A stretch of DNA of 64,000 nt from Parahaliea aestuarii (GCF_008064635.1 NZ_VRYZ01000001.1:868001-932000); one strand, 5' to 3'; positions 1 through 8,524 are shown, counted from the stretch's first letter. The notes: generated by a model not told the origin, from the sequence alone. Program-made: numbers and translations.

Positions 1-1
1 A

Positions 2-430
2 GCCTGGGCGATCGTAGAAGGCTCCGGGTGCAATAATGCGGCCGTGCTCCTGGATAGCTGGCACTTTTTTCGCGGTAGCGCCGACTGGGAGCTGTTGCGT
101 GCTATGCCTGCCGGCAGTATCCGTACTGTACAACTGGCTGACGCACGCGAATTGCCACCCGAACGCAGCCTGTTGGAGGATTGCCTCGGTTACCGTCTGC
201 TTCCCGGCGAGGGGGATATACCCCTGAAGACACTGCTTGGAATCTTGAAGGATAAAGGTGGCATTTACAGTTTCGGGCCAGAAGTGTTCTCACACGAACT
301 GGATGCGCTAGACGCGAGAACGGCCGCGGCCAGATGCGAGCGCGCAACGCGCAAGGTGATATCAGCTGTATATTCAGCGGCCGGTGGCACGCCGGCCGCT
401 GACAACGATTCAAACATAACAATGGAGTAA
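2..430 (+). CDS. sugar phosphate isomerase/epimerase-like TIM-barrel protein, C-terminal part
   Basis: The reading frame is open from base 2, so the gene starts before the window and only about 142 C-terminal residues are visible. The visible part has the pattern of the xylose isomerase-like TIM-barrel family: LLDSWHFFRG, then VQLADA, then a PGEGDIPL segment. These resemble the C-terminal barrel strands that carry metal and substrate contacts. It ends 5 bases before the next gene, so it probably shares an operon with the monooxygenase-like and Rieske genes that follow. The substrate is unknown; in catabolic clusters this family often acts on ring-opened or sugar-like intermediates. Family assignment is fairly secure, function is inferred. 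Confidence 0.75.
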   Translation, partial: AWAIVEGSGCNNAAVLLDSWHFFRGSADWELLRAMPAGSIRTVQLADARELPPERSLLEDCLGYRLLPGEGDIPLKTLLGILKDKGGIYSFGPEVFSHELDALDARTAAARCERATRKVISAVYSAAGGTPAADNDSNITME

Positions 431-435
431 GCAGG

Positions 436-750
436 ATGATCGCAATAACCGCCCGTGCAGAAATTTCATCTGCCGATGCCGACGCCTTTGTTGAGGCTGC
501 CCGGCAGATCGTGGAACCCACATTGAAGGAAGCCGGATGTCAGTGGTACGCCATGGCCCGGGATATCTGCAATTCAAATGTTGTCTGGATATCGGAGCAA
601 TGGGAAAGCCAGGAGCATCTCTTCGCTCATCTGCGCAGTGCCCATATCAGGCAGTTTATGGAGAAAACCGCCTCCCTCGAGATAATCAGCCTTGAGCCGA
701 GACAGTACGAGGTTACCTCGGTCGGTCCGGTCCAGATGCCGGAGGATTGA
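436..750 (+). CDS. antibiotic biosynthesis monooxygenase (ABM/YgiN-like) domain protein
   Basis: A 104-residue protein with the size and layout of single-domain ABM (dimeric alpha-beta barrel) proteins: an N-terminal strand ITARAEI, a helix, then the SEQWESQEHLFAHLRS segment typical of the family, followed by a terminal strand. Members include cofactor-free quinol monooxygenases and small ring-modifying enzymes, so a role in handling an oxidised ring intermediate fits the neighbouring Rieske oxygenase. It sits 5 bases after the upstream gene and 3 bases before the Rieske gene, so the three are almost certainly cotranscribed. An accessory rather than catalytic role cannot be excluded. Confidence 0.75.
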   Translation: MIAITARAEISSADADAFVEAARQIVEPTLKEAGCQWYAMARDICNSNVVWISEQWESQEHLFAHLRSAHIRQFMEKTASLEIISLEPRQYEVTSVGPVQMPED

Positions 751-753
751 ACA

Positions 754-1968
754 ATGAGTGTAGAAGCCAAAGCTGCCGTTGCCGCCATCCCTGAAGCGCT
801 GGCGGAGTGTTACAACCGGGCTGTCGAGTCCATGATGGACCATGTCGAGAACGGCACCACTGACATGGCCGAGGATGTCATGCGGGTGCCCTATGAACAG
901 TATACGGACCCGGATGTATGGCAGCGCGAGATCGATCTCATATACAAGCGTTTACCGATCATGGTCGGGCTTTCCATTGAGATACCCGAGCCGGGTGACT
1001 TTAAAACCATCGAAATGCTGGGCATGCCGCTTCTTGTCACCCGGGCATCGGACGGAGAAGCCCGGGTCATGCTCAATGTCTGCAGCCACCGGGGAATGAA
1101 ACTGACGACCGAGGGTTGCGGCCACGCTCGTCTGTTCACTTGCCCCTATCACCGCTGGTCCTACGGCCTGGACGGTGCCCTGAAAGGGGTGGCGGAGTAC
1201 AAGAAGTTTGGCGATGTGGACAAGGCAACGCTGGGTCTCACGCAGCTGTCCTGTCATGAGCAGGGTGGCATGATATTCGCGGTCCTCACCCCGGGCCTGG
1301 AGGTCGACTTCCAGGCCTTCCTGGGCGGAATGATTGCCGATGTGGAACAGAAGCACTTCGAGAACTGGCACTTTTGCGGTAGACGCGAGATTTTTGGTGG
1401 AAACTGGAAAGTTGCCTACGACGGTTATCTGGAAGGTTACCACTTCGCAGCAGCTCACCCTGAGACCATTCATCCGCGCACCTATTCCAACATCATGCAC
1501 TTCGAGGCTCATGGCCCCCACATTCTGATCGGGTTTCCACAGCGCAGCATCGATCAACTGCGCGACGTTCCGCGAGATGAATTGTGGAAATACGAGAATA
1601 ACGGTTACGACTTTATCCGGACTTTCTTCCCCAACATTTCCATTTTCGTGGCACCCGAGATCACCCAGGTGGCACAGTTAATCCCCGGGCCGACGCCCGC
1701 TGAAAACCGTACCATCCTCTATTTCCTCAAGCCGGAGCCGCCGGCCAACGATGAGGAAAAGCAGGCCACTGAGACCATGGTCGACTGGCTGCAGTCCGTT
1801 GTTGATCGGGAGGACTACCAGGTGGGATTGCAGGTCCAGCGAGGGTTGGAGTCCGGTGCCCACGACAGTGTGATTTTTGGGCGCAACGAGCGAGGTAACC
1901 AGTATTTTCACCGCTGGTTGGACTACTACCTCGCAGGGGAGGCCGACGCCCCACCCCCTGAATTATAG
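754..1968 (+). CDS. Rieske [2Fe-2S] ring-hydroxylating oxygenase, alpha subunit
   Basis: A 404-residue oxygenase component. The Rieske cluster ligands are visible as C110-x-H112 and C130-x2-H133. The mononuclear iron site is the segment around residues 223-235, with H230 and H235 as ligands. The residue usually bridging the two metal centres as Asp appears here as Glu (E227 in LEGYH), as in carnitine monooxygenase-type enzymes. Such proteins hydroxylate or demethylate substrates using electrons from a ferredoxin and reductase. No beta subunit follows, so it is a homomeric alpha-type enzyme. It ends the operon; a strong hairpin lies just downstream. The substrate is not deducible; a cyclic or N-methyl/alkyl compound is possible. 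Confidence 0.9.
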   Translation: MSVEAKAAVAAIPEALAECYNRAVESMMDHVENGTTDMAEDVMRVPYEQYTDPDVWQREIDLIYKRLPIMVGLSIEIPEPGDFKTIEMLGMPLLVTRASDGEARVMLNVCSHRGMKLTTEGCGHARLFTCPYHRWSYGLDGALKGVAEYKKFGDVDKATLGLTQLSCHEQGGMIFAVLTPGLEVDFQAFLGGMIADVEQKHFENWHFCGRREIFGGNWKVAYDGYLEGYHFAAAHPETIHPRTYSNIMHFEAHGPHILIGFPQRSIDQLRDVPRDELWKYENNGYDFIRTFFPNISIFVAPEITQVAQLIPGPTPAENRTILYFLKPEPPANDEEKQATETMVDWLQSVVDREDYQVGLQVQRGLESGAHDSVIFGRNERGNQYFHRWLDYYLAGEADAPPPEL

Positions 1969-1990
1969 ATATACAGTAAATACACCGCGG

Positions 1991-2024
1991 CAAGACCAGT
2001 CGGGCTGGAGCCCGGCTGGTCTTG
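1991..2024. terminator. terminator-like hairpin between convergent genes
   Basis: Arms CAAGACCAG and CTGGTCTTG (9 bp) continue through a T-G wobble into CGGGC/GCCCG around a TGGA loop, giving a stem of about 15 bp. It lies between the converging Rieske and reductase genes. No run of T follows on either strand, so it may act as a Rho-type stop or transcript end stabiliser rather than a classical intrinsic terminator. Confidence 0.5.
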
Positions 2025-2072
2025 TCCGTGGTATGTCACTCCTGCAATGCCCCCTCCCGGAGATGCCGGAAC

Positions 2073-3083
2073 TCAGAGACGTAGGATCAGTTTGCCGGCG
2101 TTGCTACCGTCAAAGAGCTTGAGGAACGCGCTGAATGTGTTCTCAAAACCATCGACAATTTCTTCCCTGAACTTGATCTTGCCTTGTTCCACCCATTCGC
2201 CCATCTGGGCAATACCCTCGGGGAAGCGGTCGACGTAATCGCTGACCAGGTAACCCTGCACGGTCACACTGCGTGCCAGGATCTGCCACCAGTTGTAGGG
2301 ACCGGGCACTGGCTCGGCGCTGTTGTAACCCGAGATGGCTCCGCAGAAGACGATGCGGGCGCCACTGTTGAGATTCAGTAGTGCTCCGTCGAGGATTTCG
2401 CCACCCACATTGTCGAAATAGATATCGACGCCTGCCGGGCAGGCCCTGGCGATGGCGTCGGCGATAAGACCGCAGGTCTTGTAGTTGATGGCCGCGTCAA
2501 AGCCGAGTTCGGAAATGATCCAGTCGCATTTTTCATCGGAGCCGGCCAGACCGACGACGCGGCACCCGGCCAGTTTGGCTATCTGTCCGCCTACAGAGCC
2601 CACAGCGCCTGCTGCCGCGCTCATCAGCAGCGTGTCACCGGGCTTTGGCTTGCCGGCGTCCATTACGCCAAAGTAGGGTGTCAGGCCCACGGCACCGAGG
2701 ATGTTTGCGTAGTAATGCAGTGGAAAGCGGTTGTCGTCCTGTACCTTGCTCAGCATGGCGCCGGGCACGGTCGAAAACTCTTCCCACGCTCCCATGGCCA
2801 CCACTTTGTCTCCCGGCTGGAAATCTGGATCAAGGCTTTCGACGACTTCGCCTACGGTTGTGCTGCGTACCGGAGTGCCCAGTTCGATGGGGGGCAGGTA
2901 GCTGGGTGTGTCGTCCATCCAGCCGCGAATGGCGGGGTCCAGAGAAAAATAGGCGTTGCGCACGCGGACCTGTCCCGCAGCCAGGGGGGCAAGAGAATGC
3001 TCTTCGAGAACGACGTCGTCGGTAGTAGGGGTGCCCGCGGGTCGTTGATGCAGGATAAACTGCCGGTTTTTGCTGGTTTGCAT
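2073..3083 (-). CDS. NADP-dependent medium-chain oxidoreductase (CurA/PTGR-like)
   Basis: A 336-residue zinc-independent medium-chain reductase, usual for the CurA/prostaglandin reductase group. The N-terminal GroES-like part carries the group-typical pattern SLDPAIRGWM and the nucleotide-binding part carries AAAGAVGSVGGQIAK followed by FDNVGGEILD. These enzymes reduce the C=C bond of alpha,beta-unsaturated ketones or aldehydes with NADPH. It is transcribed away from a paralogue at 3302 (340 residues); the shared 218-base gap holds an operator and promoter. A third paralogue lies at 24865. A role in saturating an enone intermediate of the cluster substrate is inferred. Confidence 0.88.
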   Translation of the reverse strand: MQTSKNRQFILHQRPAGTPTTDDVVLEEHSLAPLAAGQVRVRNAYFSLDPAIRGWMDDTPSYLPPIELGTPVRSTTVGEVVESLDPDFQPGDKVVAMGAWEEFSTVPGAMLSKVQDDNRFPLHYYANILGAVGLTPYFGVMDAGKPKPGDTLLMSAAAGAVGSVGGQIAKLAGCRVVGLAGSDEKCDWIISELGFDAAINYKTCGLIADAIARACPAGVDIYFDNVGGEILDGALLNLNSGARIVFCGAISGYNSAEPVPGPYNWWQILARSVTVQGYLVSDYVDRFPEGIAQMGEWVEQGKIKFREEIVDGFENTFSAFLKLFDGSNAGKLILRL

Positions 3084-3174
3084 GTCAGTAGCCTCTGATT
3101 ATTTGGCGGGCCTTGGCAGGCTCCGGGGTGGGGTCGGCGTTTTGCATAGTGGCCAGTCTATGCGTCCTGACATA

Positions 3175-3195
3175 AAAAGCAACCATGATTGTTTT
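3175..3195. promoter_or_regulatory. candidate operator A, shared palindrome of the catabolic island
   Basis: Core CAACCATGATTG (inverted arms CAA/TTG) preceded by AAAAG and followed by TTTT. It is one of seven similar sites, and 16 of 21 positions match the site at 16883. It overlaps the -35 box of the promoter for the reductase gene at 3302, so bound protein would block RNA polymerase there. Its position between divergent paralogues suggests it controls both. Confidence 0.6.
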
Positions 3196-3217
3196 CGTTT
3201 TTCTCCCGGACTATAAT
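3189..3217 (+). promoter_or_regulatory. sigma-70 type promoter of the 3302 reductase gene
   Basis: TTGTTT at 3189-3194, a 17-base spacer and a perfect TATAAT at 3212-3217. The start of transcription would fall near 3224, leaving a leader of about 78 bases before the ATG. The -35 box lies inside operator A. The same -35 sequence and spacing recur at 4383-4411. Confidence 0.65.
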
Positions 3218-3301
3218 CGCGCTCTTCAAGAACCGCCTCTGCCCCTCCTGCCACAGCGGTCAACTTGCTGTTGGCAGCGCATTGACTGAAAGGAAAACAC
3301 C

Positions 3302-4324
3302 ATGAGCTATGACATCAATCGCCAGTGGGTACTCAGGGAGAGGCCTGTTGGCCTGGTCGGGCGCGAGCACTTCGAATGGCGTGAAGGCAAAATTCCCGAG
3401 CCGGATGACAATGAGATTCTGGTCAGGAACCATTATGTATCGTTCGAACCTGCCCAGCGAGGCTGGTTGAATGATGTGCCGAGTTACGTACCCCCGGTCA
3501 GGATTGGCGAGGTCATGCGGTCGGCCGCAGTGGGGCAGGTGGTGAAATCGAGAAACCCTGATTACCAGGAAGGGGAATTCGTAACCGGTACCTTCGGTTG
3601 GCAGGACTACATTGCGACCGACGGCGCGGGTATGTTCCCGATTGCCAGGGTGGGTGAGGTGTCCAGCATCACCTATCCCCTGCATATTTACGGCATCACC
3701 GGAATGACGGCTTATTTCGGCATGATGGAGTATGGCAAACCGGTACAGGGTGAGGTTGTCGTGGTGTCCGGAGCGGCTGGCGCGACCGGCTCAGTGACGG
3801 GGCAGATTGCCAGGCTTCATGGGTGCACGGTCATTGGTATCGCCGGCGGTCCGGAGAAATGTCGCTGGTTGACCGAGCAGGCCAATTTTGACCACGCCAT
3901 CGACTACCGGAATGAATCTGTGGCCGAGCGCCTCAAGGAACTGTGCAACAACCGGGTCGACCTGTTCTTTGACAATGTGGGTGGTTCCATACTGGATGAT
4001 GTACTGGGCAATCTTTCCCTTAATGCGCGGGTTGTCCTGTGCGGTGGAATTTCATCGGGCTATACCGCCGGTAATTTGCCGCCCGGGCCTGCTAATTACA
4101 TGCAGCTCGTTATACGCCGCTCGACTATGTGTGGATTCCTGGTGCTGGATTTCCTGGACCGCTTTCCGCAGGCAATAGAGCAAATGAAGGCCTGGGTGGG
4201 CGCCGGAAAGATTCACGTGGAGGAAGATATCGTTGAAGGGCTGGAAAATTGCCCGGAGACATTGGCCGGTCTTTTTCAGGGCAGGAACTTTGGCAAGCAG
4301 TTACTGAAAGTGACTCCGGCCTGA
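3302..4324 (+). CDS. NADP-dependent medium-chain oxidoreductase (CurA/PTGR-like)
   Basis: A 340-residue paralogue of the divergent reductase at 2073-3083. It has the family pattern SFEPAQRGWL near residue 50, the nucleotide-binding glycine motif GAAGATGSVTGQIAR and FFDNVGGSILDD. The ATG follows AAAGGAAAACACC, a good ribosome binding site. It is expected to reduce an activated double bond using NADPH. Having two divergent paralogues, plus a third at 24865, suggests several enone reductions in the same pathway or slightly different substrates. The downstream ferredoxin gene has its own promoter, so this transcript may be monocistronic. Confidence 0.88.
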   Translation: MSYDINRQWVLRERPVGLVGREHFEWREGKIPEPDDNEILVRNHYVSFEPAQRGWLNDVPSYVPPVRIGEVMRSAAVGQVVKSRNPDYQEGEFVTGTFGWQDYIATDGAGMFPIARVGEVSSITYPLHIYGITGMTAYFGMMEYGKPVQGEVVVVSGAAGATGSVTGQIARLHGCTVIGIAGGPEKCRWLTEQANFDHAIDYRNESVAERLKELCNNRVDLFFDNVGGSILDDVLGNLSLNARVVLCGGISSGYTAGNLPPGPANYMQLVIRRSTMCGFLVLDFLDRFPQAIEQMKAWVGAGKIHVEEDIVEGLENCPETLAGLFQGRNFGKQLLKVTPA

Positions 4325-4368
4325 GCGGATACAGCGATTCGCTTGCGTGCAGTCGTCGCAATTCCTTT

Positions 4369-4389
4369 AAAAGCAGTCGCGATTGTTTT
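4369..4389. promoter_or_regulatory. candidate operator F, shared palindrome
   Basis: Core CAGTCGCGATTG with AAAAG before and TTTT after, closely matching operator A in both core layout and flanks. It overlaps the -35 box of the ferredoxin promoter in exactly the same register as operator A does, starting 14 bases before TTGTTT in both cases. This identical geometry at two promoters is the best evidence in the window for a shared repressor site. Confidence 0.65.
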
Positions 4390-4411
4390 TATTGTGAGGG
4401 CGTACTATACT
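4383..4411 (+). promoter_or_regulatory. sigma-70 type promoter of the Rieske ferredoxin gene
   Basis: TTGTTT at 4383-4388, a 17-base spacer and TATACT at 4406-4411. Transcription would begin near 4418, which rules out the upstream in-frame start at 4343 and supports the GTG at 4445 as the real start of the ferredoxin. Confidence 0.65.
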
Positions 4412-4444
4412 CAGGCCATTACATCGATAACAGGGAGTCAATCC

Positions 4445-4756
4445 GTGGAAAATTTCCAGGCGGTATTTGCTGCTGAAGAACTGGATAATAACACCGCCAG
4501 GGCAGTAGACGTCGATGGCGTCAATGTCCTCGTATGCAATGCTGGCGGAACATTCTACGCCGTCATCAATCAGTGTACTCACCAGGCCTCAGAACTGGAG
4601 GGTGGGCGCATTCGCAACTGTTTTATTTCCTGCCCGCTACACGGTGCCCGCTTCGATCTGCGAGACGGTTCCACCAAGGGGCAGCTGACTCAGATTCCGC
4701 TGACCACCTACCCGGTACGCGTGGTCGATGGGCAGGTGGAAGTTGCGGTTGACTGA
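4445..4756 (+). CDS. Rieske-type [2Fe-2S] ferredoxin
   Basis: A 103-residue small ferredoxin with ligands C-x-H (QCTHQASEL) and C-x2-H (CPLHGARFD), the layout of BphF/NdoA-type carriers that feed electrons to Rieske oxygenases. Cytoplasmic, without signal peptide. The start is taken as GTG 4445 because AGGGAGT precedes it and the promoter (4383-4411) lies inside the longer in-frame extension back to 4343. It probably serves one or both oxygenases at 754 and 28623. No NAD(P)H:ferredoxin reductase gene is seen in the window, so that partner must be elsewhere. Confidence 0.9.
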   Translation: MENFQAVFAAEELDNNTARAVDVDGVNVLVCNAGGTFYAVINQCTHQASELEGGRIRNCFISCPLHGARFDLRDGSTKGQLTQIPLTTYPVRVVDGQVEVAVD

Positions 4757-4760
4757 TTAG

Positions 4761-6491
4761 TCAGGACTGCATGACGTGGCGGCCGGCGATATGGCCGAAA
4801 GTCAGGGCCGGCCCAATGGTGCCGCCCGCGCCCGCGTAGGCTTGCCGGGTCGGGCTGGAGATGCAGTTACCTGCACCATAAAGGCCGGGTATAGGGCTGC
4901 CATCCGCGGCCAGTACCTGTGCGTGTTCATTGATGACGGGGCCGCCGCAGGTGTCCAGCGCTCCGGCGGCAAGGATGAAGGCATAGTACGGGCCCTGCTC
5001 GCTGAACGGGTGCATGACCAGGCTGGGCATTGGATTGACGGGATATTCAGTGTCCTTGCGGTGGCTCGAGAACAGTTCGTGCCAGTCGCTGTCGTACTGG
5101 TGCTTGCCGCGCTGGAATTCAGTATCCATCCCTTTTCTGGCGTACCCGTTGAAACGCTCGACGCTGTCCTGCAAGGCATCCCGGAAAATCGGGTCCAATG
5201 TGAATCCGCCGCTCTGGTCCGCTACGCCTGCCAGTCGTGCGGCGATGTTTGCGGTCAGTTCATCCCATGTGTCGCCCTTGATCAGGTAGCGCGAACCCGC
5301 GGGGCTTGAAGGTAGCGGAAAATTCCCGCCGAAGGCGTCGAGGCTGCGGTGATCAAAGACCATGAACTGCAGCTGATTTGGGTATTCTTCCCGGGTCGGA
5401 TCATAGTAGAAGTGAGTGCGGGTACGGTCGTTGTAGTTGCGCTTCTCGTTGGTGACGCGGCGGCCGTAGCGGTTAACGACAATCATCGAGTCCCCGGGCA
5501 GTACGAAGGCGCCAAGGCCCAGTTCCCTGTCGCGCAGGGCTTCTTCGAACAGGACCTGGGTGCGCCAGGCCATGTGTAGCGCTCCCATCTGTGCTCCCAC
5601 AGCGCCGGCCATGCCAATGAAATCGCCTGTTGACCCGGGCAGGGCGCAGCTACCATAGAGGGCCGTCTGGTGCAGGCTGACCAGGTCGGTGTTGTGGGCG
5701 TAACCGCCGGTGCCAAAAACCACGCCCTTGCGGGCTTTGAAGTTTAGCGTGTTGCCTTCGTGGAGCACTTCCACACCCACCACGCGGTCAGCGGCCATAA
5801 TCAGCCGCGTGACCGGGTGCTCTGTGAGCATGGGGACACCCTGTGACTTGAGCCAATTTGCCAGCGTAACGGCCAGGGAGCCGCCACCAGCGCTGGCACC
5901 TGCCCCCGAGGCCGGTTCGATACAGCGTCCACGGGGTACCTTGTTCTCTGGCAGGTGGTCTGCGTAGTCCGGGGGCACCTTGTCCACGTGCCACATTCTG
6001 AACTGCTGGAACTTGACGATGTCGTTGTCCTGCAGAAATTCGATGGCTTTGGTGCCGTTGTCGTAGAAAGCTTCCAGCAGGCGGTAGTCGGATTCACGTA
6101 AACCCAGAGTGGGGCTGTTGGGCGTATATTGCTGGGGGTAGGCGTAGCGCGCGAGGTAGCGCAGGCAATCAAGCTTGTCGTCGTCTATCCCCTGGGCGCG
6201 CAGAATCGGGTTGTTCGGGATCCAGGTGACGCCGCCCGACTTCGCGGTAGTGCCGCCCAGCATTGGCAGTTTTTCCAGGATCAGTACCGAGGCGCCGGCG
6301 TGGCTTGCCACAGTCGCGGCGGAACAGGCGGCCGCGCCACTGCCGACGCAGATAACATCGACTTCACGCTCCCAGTGAATGCTGTCCATTGCCGGGTGCG
6401 CCGGGCGCGCGCTAACGCCCAGCACGGCTGCTGCGCCAGCTCCGGTGAGCAACTGGCGGCGGCCAATTCCGGTTTGATGTTTCTCTCCCAT
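4761..6491 (-). CDS. Tat-exported FAD-dependent 3-ketosteroid dehydrogenase-like oxidoreductase
   Basis: A 576-residue FAD_binding_2 flavoprotein. A twin-arginine signal (GRRQLLTGAG, arginines 11-12) precedes the dinucleotide motif VICVGSGAAACSAATVA and the GGTTAKSGG segment. The C-terminus has GLYGAGN and YAGAGGTIGPALTFG, which match the pattern around the catalytic Tyr-x-Gly of 3-ketosteroid delta1-dehydrogenases and related 3-oxosteroid 4-dehydrogenases. It would introduce a ring C=C next to a ketone. The Tat signal suggests folded export to the periplasm, unlike typical cytoplasmic KstD. Fumarate reductase-like or urocanate reductase-like activity on another substrate is the alternative. 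It converges on the ferredoxin gene with a 4-base gap. Confidence 0.82.
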   Translation of the reverse strand: MGEKHQTGIGRRQLLTGAGAAAVLGVSARPAHPAMDSIHWEREVDVICVGSGAAACSAATVASHAGASVLILEKLPMLGGTTAKSGGVTWIPNNPILRAQGIDDDKLDCLRYLARYAYPQQYTPNSPTLGLRESDYRLLEAFYDNGTKAIEFLQDNDIVKFQQFRMWHVDKVPPDYADHLPENKVPRGRCIEPASGAGASAGGGSLAVTLANWLKSQGVPMLTEHPVTRLIMAADRVVGVEVLHEGNTLNFKARKGVVFGTGGYAHNTDLVSLHQTALYGSCALPGSTGDFIGMAGAVGAQMGALHMAWRTQVLFEEALRDRELGLGAFVLPGDSMIVVNRYGRRVTNEKRNYNDRTRTHFYYDPTREEYPNQLQFMVFDHRSLDAFGGNFPLPSSPAGSRYLIKGDTWDELTANIAARLAGVADQSGGFTLDPIFRDALQDSVERFNGYARKGMDTEFQRGKHQYDSDWHELFSSHRKDTEYPVNPMPSLVMHPFSEQGPYYAFILAAGALDTCGGPVINEHAQVLAADGSPIPGLYGAGNCISSPTRQAYAGAGGTIGPALTFGHIAGRHVMQS

Positions 6492-6542
6492 GGCCTTTAT
6501 TTCCTTTATCGGGGGATGGATGAATTGAGTTTTCGCCGCTCT

Positions 6543-8399
6543 CTATGATTCAGAATCCGGCGTATACCAGATAGGCGATGAATAGGCCCGATCCTGTACC
6601 GTCATCGGTGCTTTATCGGGCATGGTCTTGTCGAAATAGGCCGCGTCGTAGGCGTTCCAGCGGGGTTTGGTGATCTCGAGTACCCGCACGTAGTAGAACG
6701 CGGCCTGCCCTGGCTCAAAGTCGGGGTCGGTCCAGACCGTCGCGAGGCTGGCCGCGCCGACACTGTTCCTGTAGGTCGCATTGGCGACATCTGCGGTGGT
6801 GGGAAGCGGCGGCACCTTGCCGGTGTCCGGATCGGCGTGGCGTTCGTCTGACAGCGCCACGTTGTAAACCCGCTCGTGGGACTCTCCCGCGGCGTCCAGC
6901 CAGCCTTTAACGATCTGGATTCTGTCGAGATTGGCGCCATCGGGCTCTTTCTCAGCCACAACGAGGAAGCTGGGAGGGGGCGTGGTGCCGCCCTGCGGTA
7001 GCAGATCGCCCCCCATGGGAACGCCCTGCTCATAGGCAATGTCTGCGTAATCGGGGCGCTCGTAGAGCGCCGGGTCCATGTTCCAGGCCCCGAAGAAGCG
7101 CAGGCGAATCCTCGGCCCTGTCGTGCCGTAGACCTCCTTGCGCCTGAAGGCGTCGAAAATCGCTTCCCGGGTATTGTCGGTGGCCCACACGGCGGCGAGA
7201 CCGGATGCGCCGAGTTCCCAACTCTCCTGCAGCACATGGGCCATCCTGTTGGTGGCGCGATCTGGCGCGGGCTCCGACTCCAGGAACTTGCCGAAGAAGT
7301 TATCTTCCGCCGTGGTGGACAGGGCCGTGTGCGAGTCGGTGCTGCCTATCATGCCGAATTTGAAGGGATTGGTGCCGGTCTTGTCCTGGTGGCGCAGCCC
7401 TTCGCGCAGCGCGGAGCGAGCGTACTCGTAGCGCAGCATCCAGGGTTCCTTGTCGGCGGTGAGGGAGATATTGCCCTGATCCCAGGTTTCGAAATCGGCA
7501 AATTCATCGGTGGGAGAAAGGGTCGGATGGGTTTCACCGTCCCCCTTTACCTGGGTTACCTCGTACACGGGTTCCCAGCGACTGCGTGTTTTGGCGTAGT
7601 CGCTGTCCAGGGCTTTGCCCTTCAGCGTTTCCGGGGCGAACATCCGCCCGTTGCTGACATTGCCATTGTGGGCGATGGCCAGGACCTGGCCACCGGTTTT
7701 CTCTTCATAGTCGGCAAGCGACTGCCACAGGTCTTCCGGGTCGGTGCTTTCTTGAGAAGTGAAAGGGAGTTGCCGGGTTACCGTATCTGCATCGTCGCGG
7801 TAGAAGACCACCCGGTGAAGATTGTCGCCGCTGATCATCGAGGTCCATTCATAGCCGATCAGGGTGGTGAACATGCCGGGCTGGTTGAACTGGTCGGCGA
7901 TATCGGCGACCTCCATCCAGGTACTGTAAACAAAGGCCTCGGGCGTCTTCAGTGCATCATCGCTGGACTGAACCGCACTCCCAAAGGCGCGGACGAGTTC
8001 TCCGAGTCGCTCTTCCGCCAGCATCGCGGACCATTCATCCCCTACCGCCCAGCCAGCCAGCGCTTCGTCTTCTCGAGCAAGCCCGCGATAGACGCCGAGG
8101 TAGTCACTGTGGTCGGTGACGGCGAGAAAGTCGAGGGGCGCCCGCAATCGCGCCTGCATGCCGTTGTCGGCAGTCACGGCCTCGCCACGGGCAAAGCGGT
8201 AGCTGTCCTCGGGGCCAAGCCGGGTACCGTTGATAAAGGCGTCGGCGGAAAGCGCGGTGTGCAGGTGGGTGTCGCCCCAGTACAGCTGCGTTGTACCTTC
8301 GCGTGTGGGCGGGGAGTAGGCCTCGTCGCTGTGGGTGAAGGCTGTGTGGCATAGCAACAGTGCAGGCAGCAGCAGTGTGCGTTTCTTGAATCGATGCAT
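6543..8399 (-). CDS. DUF3604 domain-containing exported protein
   Basis: A 618-residue protein with a signal peptide (about residues 1-23) and the DUF3604 hallmark LYWGDTHLHTALSADAF near residue 40, whose HLH resembles a PHP-type metal site. Further conserved blocks are FLAVTDHSDYLG, IGYEWTSM, IAHNGNVSNG, GSTDSHTAL and the terminal SPIWYTP. The biochemical role of the family is not established; the conserved His/Asp set suggests a metal-dependent hydrolase in the periplasm. A closely similar paralogue lies at 10907-12769, also next to an SDR. Its divergent promoter region shares operator B with the SDR at 8601. Confidence 0.85.
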   Translation of the reverse strand: MHRFKKRTLLLPALLLCHTAFTHSDEAYSPPTREGTTQLYWGDTHLHTALSADAFINGTRLGPEDSYRFARGEAVTADNGMQARLRAPLDFLAVTDHSDYLGVYRGLAREDEALAGWAVGDEWSAMLAEERLGELVRAFGSAVQSSDDALKTPEAFVYSTWMEVADIADQFNQPGMFTTLIGYEWTSMISGDNLHRVVFYRDDADTVTRQLPFTSQESTDPEDLWQSLADYEEKTGGQVLAIAHNGNVSNGRMFAPETLKGKALDSDYAKTRSRWEPVYEVTQVKGDGETHPTLSPTDEFADFETWDQGNISLTADKEPWMLRYEYARSALREGLRHQDKTGTNPFKFGMIGSTDSHTALSTTAEDNFFGKFLESEPAPDRATNRMAHVLQESWELGASGLAAVWATDNTREAIFDAFRRKEVYGTTGPRIRLRFFGAWNMDPALYERPDYADIAYEQGVPMGGDLLPQGGTTPPPSFLVVAEKEPDGANLDRIQIVKGWLDAAGESHERVYNVALSDERHADPDTGKVPPLPTTADVANATYRNSVGAASLATVWTDPDFEPGQAAFYYVRVLEITKPRWNAYDAAYFDKTMPDKAPMTVQDRAYSSPIWYTPDSES

Positions 8400-8497
8400 T
8401 GCGGTAAATCCCTCATGCCGTCCGCAGGGCCACCCTGTTGCTCACTGGTTGGCGGTCAGTAGTGAAGCTGCGGTGTTTTTATCATTGACTTCATCAG

Positions 8498-8524
8498 TTT
8501 ATATTCGCATATAAAAAACGTCAA
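8498..8524 (-). promoter_or_regulatory. candidate promoter of the DUF3604 gene
   Basis: On the minus strand TTGACG (8519-8524) is followed after 15 bases by TATAAA (8498-8503); a 17-base spacing to TAAACT is an alternative. The -35 box lies in operator B. A 9-base inverted repeat, ATCATTGAC (8481-8489) and GTCAATGAT (8520-8528), flanks this promoter. Confidence 0.45.

Noticed and set aside
4343-4444. N-terminal membrane-like extension of the Rieske ferredoxin
   Set aside because: A promoter and operator occupy this stretch, and GTG 4445 has a proper ribosome binding site.
7236-8354. A 372-codon plus-strand frame inside the first DUF3604 gene
   Set aside because: It lies opposite a gene with clear family motifs and signal peptide, and its product shows no recognisable domain.
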